From Candidatus Hodarchaeota archaeon (lineage in GTDB: Archaea; Asgardarchaeota; Heimdallarchaeia; Hodarchaeales; YT1-057): DNA of 18,498 bases. The notes beneath the pieces are model-generated. The model was not told where the DNA came from. It made no database searches and saw only the letters and a program-made list of their open reading frames with translations. Shown piece after piece: positions 7,194 through 14,585 of this stretch (positions within the stretch are counted from its first letter, which is position 1; each line of letters begins with the position of its first letter). The stretch is from contig JAEOTI010000465.1 of the NCBI GenBank assembly GCA_016839955.1, positions 1 through 18,498 of the forward strand. Reading direction: 5' to 3'. The position numbers were made by a program, and so were the translations under genes.

Positions 7194-8093
7194 ATGGATG
7201 ATGAAACGGAACAACTCTCTAAAGATCTGCAAACACTAGGATTAAGCAAGAATGAGAGTCAGGTGTTAATTGCACTTACCAAATTAGGGAATGCAGAAGC
7301 ATCAAGGATTGCAGAGGCTTCTAGAGTCCCACAAAACAAAATTTACCAAATTATGCGTCAATTAGAGGAGAAAAATATTATTTTAACAGAACCTGTCAAA
7401 GGAGGAGCAAATTACTATACTCTTCTTCACACACCAGTTCAAGCAATTGATCATCTTCAAGAAGGTGTATTAAGTCCTGTTGAAGAAGCTTCTAAAAGAG
7501 CTCAGCATGAACTCACAGAAATTCTCAATATCCTAAGTGATGAAGAACCAATTCAACAAGAAATGTGGACAGTACGGGGAAACCATCAAATAATTCAAAC
7601 AGTTGAAGATATGATTAAAAATGCTCAGAAATTTATTATCACAAATTTTCGACCGGAGTATCTCCTTCAAATCACTTCTGCTCTTGAAAAAGCAAAGCAA
7701 CGAGGATTAGCTATACACCTTCTTATGAGACGCGATGAACTTGAGACTATTAAAAATAAAGAGAAAGTGGATATAGATTTAATTGCAAATGAGGTATTGG
7801 CAGGAGATTTTAATATGTTAAAGGATGATGTGTCGAAATTTAGTCCTTTTATTGAAGGAGGATCAATATTTCCACAAATGATGGAAAATTTTAATTCAAT
7901 CATCTTAAATCGTCCAAATATGATTGTAGTGGATCCTAATTTAGATACTCGTGGTTCTTTGATAGCTGTACGATCTAAAGACAATTCTTTAGGAGGAGTT
8001 GGTATCGTGTTTATTAATGAAGATTTAATTAACTTCCAAATGACTATTCTTGGAATTGTTCGGGATCTAGTGTCTCATTTTGCGACAAAATAA
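7194..8093 (+). CDS. TrmB-family transcriptional regulator, divergent from ABC exporter
   Basis: This protein of 299 residues has the TrmB layout. Residues about 8-80 form a winged helix (GLSKNESQVLIALTKLG, then ASRVPQNKIYQIMRQLEEKNII). A helical linker at about 83-115 probably dimerises, and residues about 124-299 form a ligand-sensing domain beginning WTVRGNHQIIQTVEDMIKNA, the usual TrmB C-terminal opening. Family members repress or activate transport genes in response to a small ligand, often a sugar. Here the neighbour is an ABC-2 exporter, so a toxic compound or lipid signal is equally plausible. The ATG at 7194 has only a weak GTGAG upstream. The shared gap with the exporter genes contains duplicated operator-like sequences, consistent with control of both its own gene and the exporter. 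Confidence 0.9.
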   Translation: MDDETEQLSKDLQTLGLSKNESQVLIALTKLGNAEASRIAEASRVPQNKIYQIMRQLEEKNIILTEPVKGGANYYTLLHTPVQAIDHLQEGVLSPVEEASKRAQHELTEILNILSDEEPIQQEMWTVRGNHQIIQTVEDMIKNAQKFIITNFRPEYLLQITSALEKAKQRGLAIHLLMRRDELETIKNKEKVDIDLIANEVLAGDFNMLKDDVSKFSPFIEGGSIFPQMMENFNSIILNRPNMIVVDPNLDTRGSLIAVRSKDNSLGGVGIVFINEDLINFQMTILGIVRDLVSHFATK

Positions 8094-8126
8094 ATCCAAA
8101 ATTTAGAATTTAATGGAAAATAAAAA

Positions 8127-8152
8127 GGGGGAATGGGAATTGTTCTATTCCC
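8127..8152. terminator. Terminator-like inverted repeat between convergent genes
   Basis: GGGAAT (8129-8134, or the alternative copy at 8135-8140) can pair with ATTCCC (8147-8152), and G-U pairs lengthen the first arrangement into 8127-8154. On the minus strand the stem is followed by five U residues (8126-8122), serving the permease gene whose stop is at 8153. On the plus strand it lies 34 bases after the TrmB stop and may serve that gene too. Confidence 0.45.
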
Positions 8153-10048
8153 TTATTCTGAAACCCCAAGCCCTGGAATTCGCGATTTTTCTTCGACTCG
8201 TCTGAAAATTCTCGAAAGCGTAAAAGTCATGACGAAATAACAGATCATCAACCATCCAAAAATTTCGAAACTTCTGAACAGCGAATTATTCATGTTTCTA
8301 GCCTCACGAGTCATTTCAAAAACAGATATTACTGATAGAAGGCTAGAATTCAAGATTAAATTAATAAATTCGTTAGTCAGAGGTGGAATTATCAAACGAA
8401 ATGCTTGTGGCAAAACAACATGTTGCATTCCTTGTGAGTATGGCATTCCTAACGATCTTGCAGCTTCCAACTGCCCAGATGGAATTGCTTGAATTCCAGA
8501 CCGAATTATTTCAGATTGATAAGCAGCAGTATTTAGCGTTAGTGCTAAAATTCCTGCTCCAATAAAATCAAATCGAAAATCACTTATTTGAAATGTCCCG
8601 ATTATACTGTTGCTCTTTAAGAATGATATTTCTCCATCAATATAACTAATTAATGGGAGTGGGATCCCAGATTGTACCAATGCGGGAACACCAAACATCA
8701 TAAAGAAAATTTGAGCCATTAACGGGGTTGATCGAAAGAATTCGACATAAGCTGTAACGATATCTCTTAAAAAATTAGTAAAGTAAGTGGAAATTCTCCT
8801 ACCAACAAAAGGAATTGGGATATAGGAAGTCACTCTAATAGTACCACAAAAAGTTGCAAGGATTAAACCCAAAAATAGAGCAGCAAGCGAAGTTAGTAAG
8901 GTCATTATCGCCCCCTCTCCCAAATTTCTCAAAATCACCCTATTAAGTGCTGCAGGACTTGATCTCCAATTTCCTTCTTTAAATAATGGTTTTAACTCAA
9001 AATCAATGCCAATTAAAGAAAATATAGGCTCAATTAAGGCATTAGTAGTTTCAAATAAGTAATCAAGGAAGTTCAATAAAGGATCAATTGTCCAATCGAT
9101 TTCTTCTACATGAAAAGGTAAACCTAGTTTTTCAAATATTGGGTTTAGAACCTTCCCAATCTGATCTCCGAATCTTTGTAATATTATCCCTTGCTCTATA
9201 AATATAAGAATGATAGATATTAAAATTATTCCAACTAGTGTTTTTTTGCTCATTGTTTGTATTTTTAAAAATATTAATTTCGTAGATGATTTTAAATCAC
9301 AATGTTCTCGTTGCACACGTTTTAGAATACTAATTTCACAAAGAATAGAGAATATCAAAAAGAAAATGCCAACCAACATTATCTCTATAGTAATTAGTAA
9401 TAATTCTATAAGAACTGAATATTTTGAAATAAAAGGTAATTCTTGACCTTTACGTGTTCTTCCTAACACTAAAAAAACGTTAAATAGAAATATCCCTAAA
9501 GAAATTATGATAATTCCTGTTTTGAATATTCCCGTTGTAGTTATATCTGTAGGAAACCATTTTTTAATATTTTTCTCAATATGAATGATTTCTGTATCCA
9601 GAAAAGCAGTTCCAATGAAGATCATTGCTACGATGAAAGATGGAATATAAAGAATAAGAACAGAGACGATATATTTTCCCCATAATTCAGGTTTAGATGA
9701 AAAATCACTCAATAATGAAATTTCAACTAAATTTACTACTAAAAAAAAGGAAAACCCTGAAATAAATAAAAAAAGGCGATTTGCTTTTGATAAATCAGTT
9801 TTAGTTGATATTTCTACAAAAATAGGACTAATAATAAGTAGAAGAGAAGAAAGGAACATTAAAAGGTAATATTGTCCAACTGCATCAATAAAATTTTCAT
9901 TAAATCCTTTTGAATTAGATATAGGATTATAAAGAAGATCAAAAAGGGGGATAACGGTAAATGAGATTACGTGATATAACTGAAATATTATGGATGTAAA
10001 TAATCCAATTATCAATAATTTTTTTGTTGAAATTTGACCTGAATTCAT
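8153..10048 (-). CDS. Polar amino-acid ABC importer permease with extra N-terminal membrane domain
   Basis: Residues about 360-631 are a HisM/GlnP-type permease. They include FFRSTPLMAQIFFMMFG (437-453), the segment GAGILALTLNTAAYQSEIIR, and the EAA loop that docks the ATPase (EAARSLGMPYSQGMQHVVLP, 528-547). Residues about 1-300 are an addition: about seven hydrophobic segments (roughly 11-35, 58-80, 92-113, 125-150, 176-196, 210-240 and 269-290) with no motif I recognise. A 70-residue external or linker stretch (about 291-360) joins the two. Normal permeases of this family are about 220-270 residues, so this one is more than double. The gene has its own TATA-like box. The ATG at 10048 has GAGG 11 bases upstream. 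The binding protein and ATPase of the same importer lie upstream on the same strand. Confidence 0.92.
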   Translation of the reverse strand: MNSGQISTKKLLIIGLFTSIIFQLYHVISFTVIPLFDLLYNPISNSKGFNENFIDAVGQYYLLMFLSSLLLIISPIFVEISTKTDLSKANRLFLFISGFSFFLVVNLVEISLLSDFSSKPELWGKYIVSVLILYIPSFIVAMIFIGTAFLDTEIIHIEKNIKKWFPTDITTTGIFKTGIIIISLGIFLFNVFLVLGRTRKGQELPFISKYSVLIELLLITIEIMLVGIFFLIFSILCEISILKRVQREHCDLKSSTKLIFLKIQTMSKKTLVGIILISIILIFIEQGIILQRFGDQIGKVLNPIFEKLGLPFHVEEIDWTIDPLLNFLDYLFETTNALIEPIFSLIGIDFELKPLFKEGNWRSSPAALNRVILRNLGEGAIMTLLTSLAALFLGLILATFCGTIRVTSYIPIPFVGRRISTYFTNFLRDIVTAYVEFFRSTPLMAQIFFMMFGVPALVQSGIPLPLISYIDGEISFLKSNSIIGTFQISDFRFDFIGAGILALTLNTAAYQSEIIRSGIQAIPSGQLEAARSLGMPYSQGMQHVVLPQAFRLIIPPLTNEFINLILNSSLLSVISVFEMTREARNMNNSLFRSFEIFGWLMICYFVMTFTLSRIFRRVEEKSRIPGLGVSE

Positions 10049-10083
10049 TTTTAATTACGCCTCAACTCAAAAATTTTTTTTCG

Positions 10084-10094
10084 TTTTTTATATT
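10084..10094 (-). promoter_or_regulatory. Candidate TATA box for the importer permease
   Basis: On the minus strand the stretch reads AATATAAAAA. A start site about 25 bases downstream would lie near 10064, giving a leader of about 16 bases to the ATG at 10048. Together with the terminator just upstream this suggests the permease is transcribed separately from the binding-protein gene. Confidence 0.4.
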
Positions 10095-10135
10095 TAGAAA
10101 TTTACAATTCAAAACTGCTAGTTTATTATTTTAAG

Positions 10136-10174
10136 AAAAAAAAAGATGAAAATCCAGTAAAAAACCGGATTTTT
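10136..10174 (-). terminator. Hairpin plus U9 terminator after the binding-protein gene
   Basis: AAAATCC (10149-10155) pairs with GGATTTT (10167-10173) around an 11-base loop. On the minus strand this is followed, after a CATC spacer, by nine U residues (10144-10136). It begins 9 bases after the stop of the binding-protein gene. Partial termination here would give much more binding protein than permease, as is common for ABC importers. Confidence 0.7.
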
Positions 10175-10182
10175 CCTTTTTA

Positions 10183-11187
10183 TCAGTTGTTTTTTCGACG
10201 ATGTTGTAGAACGATGACACTGCTTAAGAGTACCATTAGAGTGATAAAGATTCCAAAACCAGGACCGTCTTCATCCTCTTTTACCCACCAATTATAGGGG
10301 ATTTCAGTGTCAGTTACAGTTCCAGTGTATCCAAAAACAGAGACACTATGCCATTTGTAATAAATTGCATTATACAAATCACTTATTACAGGATCACTCT
10401 CATTAGAACCTAGAAGTTCAATCAATCCAGCATTTAGAACGGCTCTTAAATCATTGTCCCCGTTCCTACATGCAATTCCAAAGTTTTCAGGACTAAAGGA
10501 ATGGACAACTTCAGTTTCACCACTTGTAGCAGCATCTAAATTTAATACAGCAATATCACCAAGAACTGCATCGACAGTTCCTATTTTTAAAGCTGCTATT
10601 GCAGTGGGAAAGTCGTCATAAGTCATCACTGTAGCAGTAATATTACCGATTTCTGTTGCCCAGATGTAAGAAGTTGTTCCTGTTTGGACACCAACGTTAA
10701 GATTCGTATCATTGAGATCTGCTGTTGTGAGTATTCCTTTAGGATTTTCATCTTGAACTAAGATTCCCTGAGAAGATTGATAATACCAACGAGTAAAATC
10801 AACTTCAAGTTCACGAGCGGCAGTGATCGTCATTGCTGAGCATATAACATCAAATTGTTTTTGTTGCAAGTTTGGAATAATTGGATCCCAAGCAGAATTT
10901 ATGAATCTTACAGCAATGGACGTATTGTATGTCTCATTAATGTATTTTGCTAAAACGTGCATGATGTCAATGTCAAATCCTTCCGGAATGCCAGTGGTTG
11001 CATTATATTCCTCAAACGGAGGATAGGATATATCAGATCCAACTTTAATATAACCACGGTTTATTATGTCGGCTAATGTTCCAGTTGGTTCAGCTGCAGT
11101 AGCATTTTTTGTTACAAAGGAAACATTCGGAAAAAACACAAATGATAGAAGCAAAATAACTCCTATTGCGGTCCATCTTTGTCGCAT
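10183..11187 (-). CDS. Amino-acid ABC importer substrate-binding protein with PGF-CTERM-like tail
   Basis: This is a type II periplasmic-binding-protein fold of family SBP_bac_3, 334 residues. Residues 1 to about 32 are a signal peptide (charged MRQRW, hydrophobic core, cleavage near ATAAEP). The mature part has the family hallmarks YPPFEE (55-60), GFDIDIM (70-76), the carboxylate-binding region around R125, GVQTGTTS (166-173) and the Asp206/Asp211 hinge region. These indicate binding of a polar amino acid or related compound. The tail has PGFG at 309-312, a hydrophobic segment (312-328) and RRK. This matches the three-part PGF-CTERM signal that archaeosortases process, so the protein is probably anchored on the outer face of the membrane. 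Several N-x-T/S sites suggest glycosylation. The ATG at 11187 has AGGTG 9 bases upstream. Confidence 0.94.
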   Translation of the reverse strand: MRQRWTAIGVILLLSFVFFPNVSFVTKNATAAEPTGTLADIINRGYIKVGSDISYPPFEEYNATTGIPEGFDIDIMHVLAKYINETYNTSIAVRFINSAWDPIIPNLQQKQFDVICSAMTITAARELEVDFTRWYYQSSQGILVQDENPKGILTTADLNDTNLNVGVQTGTTSYIWATEIGNITATVMTYDDFPTAIAALKIGTVDAVLGDIAVLNLDAATSGETEVVHSFSPENFGIACRNGDNDLRAVLNAGLIELLGSNESDPVISDLYNAIYYKWHSVSVFGYTGTVTDTEIPYNWWVKEDEDGPGFGIFITLMVLLSSVIVLQHRRKNN

Positions 11188-11232
11188 GATTATCTACACC
11201 TTCCTTAAAACTCCAAAGCATCCCTAAACAGT

Positions 11233-11256
11233 ATTACATCATTTTTTTAATGTAAT
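11233..11256. promoter_or_regulatory. Inverted repeat enclosing the likely TATA box of the binding-protein gene
   Basis: ATTACAT (11233-11239) and ATGTAAT (11250-11256) are perfect 7-base arms around CATTTTTTTA. Read on the minus strand, the centre is an A-rich TATA-like element. A start site about 25 bases downstream would be near 11220, some 33 bases before the ATG at 11187. A symmetric protein bound here would block TBP, so this is a candidate operator for amino-acid control of the importer. Confidence 0.45.
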
Positions 11257-11383
11257 CTTTGAGGATATTAAAGGAATTTTATTCTTATCCACTTTATAGA
11301 AGATAAGCTTTGTAGTGCTCAACAAGTGTAAATAAAACTCTTTTGGCAAAGCTGAAAATATCCTTAAGAAAATTTTAACTGAA

Positions 11384-11401
11384 AAATCAAAAAAATGATT
11401 T
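11384..11401 (-). terminator. U-rich hairpin, probable terminator of the importer ATPase gene
   Basis: On the minus strand AAATCA (11401-11396) pairs with TGATTT (11389-11384) around a U6 loop and is followed by further U residues. It lies about 75 bases beyond the ATPase stop. A U-rich signal is enough for archaeal termination, so this is plausible but unproven. Confidence 0.4.
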
Positions 11402-11474
11402 CTTAAACAGCTCAGAAGAAGTCTTTTGCTTTAAATACTAATTTTACTTTGAATTTTAAGAATTAGTTTTGATT

Positions 11475-12302
11475 CTAACGTCGAACTCTTGCACCACAGT
11501 TAGAACAAAATAGATCTGTAGTACGAATGTCCTTATCACAAACAGCACATTGATCCCCAAAAGAATGGTCTAATATCTTTGATAAGAATTTTTTTGTCCT
11601 TTCTTTTTTTGGATTTGTAAACAGTTGATCAGGGACACCTTCTTCAATTATTAGACCCTCATCCATGAATATTATATGATCCCCAACTTCTCTAGCAAAA
11701 CCAATCTCGTGAGTTACAATGATCATTGTCATACCTTCAGCAGCAAGTGTTTTCATTACTTCAAGAACTTCACCGATTAATTCTGGATCCAAAGCAGAAG
11801 TAGGTTCGTCAAACATAATACATTTTGGGTTCATACCTAAAGCCCGGGCAATTGCGATTCGTTGTTGCTGGCCTCCACTGAGTTCGCCAGGAAACGAGTC
11901 TATTTTATCGGTCATATTGACTTTTCCAAAAACTTCCATCGCTTTCTCTGTTGCTTGTCCTCTTGTCATTCCTCGAACTTTCATTAGAGGTAAGATCACA
12001 TTTTGAAAAGCTGTTAAGTGCATAAAAAGATTGAAATGTTGAAAAACCATACCAATTTCTGAACGAACTATGTTTATATCAGTATCATGTGAAATCAGTT
12101 TTCCTTCGAAATATAACTCTCCACTGGTAGGTGGAATAAGCCGATTAATACAACGAAGAAATGTACTCTTTCCACTTCCAGAAGAACCAATAATTACAAG
12201 TTTTTCACCTTCATGAACACAAAGTGACACGCCACGTAGTGCTTCAACACCAGTGTCAAATTTTTTGTGGACATTGACAGCTTTAATCATTTCTTTTGAC
12301 AT
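11475..12302 (-). CDS. glnQ: Polar amino-acid ABC importer ATPase (GlnQ-like) with C-terminal zinc ribbon
   Basis: Residues 1 to about 245 are a typical GlnQ/HisP ATPase. It has Walker A GSSGSGKS (39-46), Q-loop glutamine 88, signature LSGGQ (141-145), Walker B IMFDE (162-166) and switch His198. The family normally ends near residue 240. Here a short extension follows with two CxxC pairs (C252/C255 and C266/C269) spaced like a zinc ribbon. I start at the ATG at 12302 because AGAGGG lies 6 bases upstream; an ATG at 12329 would put that site inside the coding region and add nine residues. It should power the importer whose binding protein and permease are encoded downstream. The ribbon may dimerise the subunit, sense metal or redox state, or bind a partner. 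The gene symbol reflects family, not proven substrate. Confidence 0.93.
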   Translation of the reverse strand: MSKEMIKAVNVHKKFDTGVEALRGVSLCVHEGEKLVIIGSSGSGKSTFLRCINRLIPPTSGELYFEGKLISHDTDINIVRSEIGMVFQHFNLFMHLTAFQNVILPLMKVRGMTRGQATEKAMEVFGKVNMTDKIDSFPGELSGGQQQRIAIARALGMNPKCIMFDEPTSALDPELIGEVLEVMKTLAAEGMTMIIVTHEIGFAREVGDHIIFMDEGLIIEEGVPDQLFTNPKKERTKKFLSKILDHSFGDQCAVCDKDIRTTDLFCSNCGARVRR

Positions 12303-12421
12303 TAAATACCCTCTATAGGCAAATTCCATTTGCTGCAGAAAATCCCATTAGAATTTCTCATACCAATAAAGACACACTTCTTTTGTCTTACATTTCCTTT
12401 CCAGTTCGCACCATCCAAAAC

Positions 12422-12432
12422 TTCTATAAAAA
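12422..12432 (+). promoter_or_regulatory. Candidate TATA box for pepF
   Basis: The stretch TCTATAAAAAT lies about 25 bases before an expected start site near 12450, roughly 50 bases before the chosen ATG at 12503. In the same divergent gap AAGACA/TGTCTT (12369-12374 and 12384-12389) form a short inverted repeat, and CTTTATT read on the minus strand could serve the importer ATPase gene. Confidence 0.35.
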
Positions 12433-12502
12433 TGTCTTTTGCATTTCGATTTAAGAATTGAATAAAAATAAGAAAGTGGATTTAATTGGTGAAATCTTCT
12501 TG

Positions 12503-14293
12503 ATGAACTCAGAGGACGTTTCTTGGGATTTAAATGTAATATATGAAGGTGCAAGTGACCCTCGAATAGCAAAGATTTTGAAAAAATGCACGGAAGAAGC
12601 AAAAGAAGTTAATGAACAATATCGAGGAAAAATAGCCCAAATAACAACACCTAAAGAAATTCTAGACTTATTTTCCACCGTAGAGAGAATTAGTGAACAG
12701 ATAGCTGATGTCTTTGCATATGCTGTGTTACGGTTATCTGTCGATAACAACGATAAAGTTGCCTTAGAACTACGAAACAAAATAGAAAATCAACGGTTAA
12801 CGATCAGAAAATATTTAGAATTTCTAGATATTGAAGTAGCCGATTTTTTTCTCACCAAAAAAGAATTCTTACATGCTACAGAGCTTAGTTCCATTAAACA
12901 TTATATCGAAAAAATTGTAGAAAAAAGACCCTTTAAACTATCTGAGGAAGAAGAAAAGCTGATCCTTGAAAAAGATAGATTTGGCAGTCAGGAATGGTCC
13001 AAACTTCAGATGCGATGGCTAGCTACAAGGACTTTTAAACTAAAAATTGACGATAAGGAACAAGAATCCTCTTGGAGCTCAGGTCACAAATATTTTTATG
13101 ATCCAAGACGTGAGGTTCGTCAAGAAGCAATAAAAGAAATATTAGGAGATCTAGGTACTGATAAGGATCTTTTTGCTACATGTCTTAGGTCTATCTGTGG
13201 AAATCATGTAACTCAATGTACGCAACGGGGATATTCTAACCCACGGGATCCAACATTGCATATTAATGATATTTCTAACGAAATGCTTGAAAATATGCTT
13301 AATGTAGTCGAAACAAATGTTGATCTATTCCAAGAATTTTTACTCTTGAAAGCAAAATTATTAGGAACAGAAAAACTCAAAGGCGAGGATTATCTAGCAC
13401 CGCTTCCTGAAATGGGTGAATTATCAAAATTTTCGTGGATTCAAGCCAAAGAAATGATTCTAGAAAGTTACAGCAGCTTTAATTCTCAATTTGCACAAAT
13501 CGCTTCGAATATGTTTGATAATAACCGGATTGATGCTAGCTCGAAACCAACCAAAGATGCAGGAGCTTTTTGTTATTTATGGTATAGAGGACAATCAGCT
13601 TTCATTTTGATGTCCTTTGGAGGTATACTGGAAAGTCTCCAGTCTCTCGCTCATGAGTTAGGCCATGGAATTCATGCTTATTTACTTGCGGAACATCAGC
13701 GGTACCTTAATACTCGTGTACCTATGGTACTTGCTGAAACCGCATCTGAATTTGGTGGGATGTTATTTACTGATTATTTTTTAACAAAGGTTTCAGATCC
13801 TCAATCCAAAAAGAATTTTCTCGCTAAGACACTTGAACACTTATTTAACGTTATTTTTGAAGTTTCTTCAAGAATTCGGTTCGAACAAAGTCTTTATGAA
13901 GCTATTGAAGCCAATGAGTTTCTTGAAGCAGACAAAATCACCGAACTCTTTTGGAAAGCTAGAAAAATCTATTTTGGTGATGCTGTGGAATGGCTACCTG
14001 AGCAAGGGAATGGTTGGTGTTGGAAACTTCATTACTATGATGTTCAAAGACGCTATTACAACTATCCTTATGTTTTTGGAGAACTTCTTGTTTTAGTTAT
14101 TTATAACATCTATAGAACGCAAGGAAAAGAAATCGTTCCTAAGATTAAAGAATTTTTAAAAGCAGGATCATCGAAATCACCTGCAGAATTAGTCAAGGAA
14201 TTTGGTTTGGATCTGAATGATCCTGAATTCTGGAAAGGTGGGATGAATGAAGTTCAAAGATTATTTAATGAGTTCAAAGAATTAGTTAACTAG
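12503..14293 (+). CDS. pepF: Oligoendopeptidase F-type zinc metallopeptidase (M3B)
   Basis: This is a cytosolic peptidase of 596 residues that trims oligopeptides, the usual length for M3B oligoendopeptidases. Numbered from the ATG at 12503, the zinc site HELGH is at 384-388 (His384, Glu385, His388). The third ligand Glu412 sits in VLAETASEFGGML, 24 residues after the second histidine, as in the family. The stretch GAFCYLWYRGQSAFILMSFGG before it and GNGWCWKLHYYDVQRRYYNYPYVFG near the C-terminus match the substrate-cleft regions of PepF. There is no signal peptide or membrane segment. I prefer this ATG because GGTGA lies 10 bases upstream; a TTG at 12458 would add 15 residues that do not resemble the family. 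It is divergent from the amino-acid importer ATPase, and a shared role in peptide and amino-acid salvage is possible. Confidence 0.95.
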   Translation: MNSEDVSWDLNVIYEGASDPRIAKILKKCTEEAKEVNEQYRGKIAQITTPKEILDLFSTVERISEQIADVFAYAVLRLSVDNNDKVALELRNKIENQRLTIRKYLEFLDIEVADFFLTKKEFLHATELSSIKHYIEKIVEKRPFKLSEEEEKLILEKDRFGSQEWSKLQMRWLATRTFKLKIDDKEQESSWSSGHKYFYDPRREVRQEAIKEILGDLGTDKDLFATCLRSICGNHVTQCTQRGYSNPRDPTLHINDISNEMLENMLNVVETNVDLFQEFLLLKAKLLGTEKLKGEDYLAPLPEMGELSKFSWIQAKEMILESYSSFNSQFAQIASNMFDNNRIDASSKPTKDAGAFCYLWYRGQSAFILMSFGGILESLQSLAHELGHGIHAYLLAEHQRYLNTRVPMVLAETASEFGGMLFTDYFLTKVSDPQSKKNFLAKTLEHLFNVIFEVSSRIRFEQSLYEAIEANEFLEADKITELFWKARKIYFGDAVEWLPEQGNGWCWKLHYYDVQRRYYNYPYVFGELLVLVIYNIYRTQGKEIVPKIKEFLKAGSSKSPAELVKEFGLDLNDPEFWKGGMNEVQRLFNEFKELVN

Positions 14294-14352
14294 ATTAACC
14301 AATATTTAAGCAGTTGTACTTCAATATAACCCGTTATTCGGCTTTTAATCAG

Positions 14353-14398
14353 AAGTTTATTGTTGAATAATTATTAAACCCAAAAGTTTATTGTTGAA
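14353..14398. repeat. Pair of 15-base direct repeats three helical turns apart
   Basis: AAGTTTATTGTTGAA occurs exactly at 14353-14367 and 14384-14398, a period of 31 bases, or about three turns of DNA. Both lie in the 268-base gap after pepF and before the membrane-protein gene, more than 80 bases upstream of that gene's possible TATA boxes (CTTTTATAG near 14484 or GGTATAAG near 14506). They could be an activator site for the membrane-protein gene, or read-through features of the pepF 3' end. Confidence 0.5.
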
Positions 14399-14585
14399 AA
14401 TCTCCATTTTATCCTTTTCTCCCTTCAATTAACAGGTTTTACTTGTAATTTTAGCGAAAACTAATAAATTTCGGCATTAGAATCTTTTATAGCCCTTTTT
14501 TATTGGTATAAGACATGCATCAATAGAAAAAGATAATTGTAGTTCTGAAGTACAAAAGTTAGTGATTGAAAAGGACACGATAATA

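Larger units (their letters stand above)
11188..11474. other. Intergenic region between importer ATPase and binding-protein genes
   Basis: This gap of 287 bases has no credible gene on either strand. Besides the promoter palindrome at 11233-11256 it holds CTTATC/GATAAG (11284-11289 and 11302-11307), a long pair TTAAGAAA/TTTCTTAA (11364-11371 and 11399-11406) enclosing a U-rich hairpin, and ACTAATT/AATTAGT (11437-11443 and 11461-11467) next to the ATPase stop. The right half probably ends the ATPase transcript and the left half starts the binding-protein transcript. Confidence 0.5.

Noticed and set aside
8292..8565. Plus-strand open frames of 60-66 codons inside the importer permease
   Set aside because: They are antisense to the well-conserved EAA-loop region of the permease, which explains the open frames.
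12348..12780. Minus-strand open frames of 84 and 109 codons over the pepF start and its upstream gap
   Set aside because: They overlap the pepF N-terminus antisense or lie in promoter sequence, with low-complexity translations and no ribosome site.
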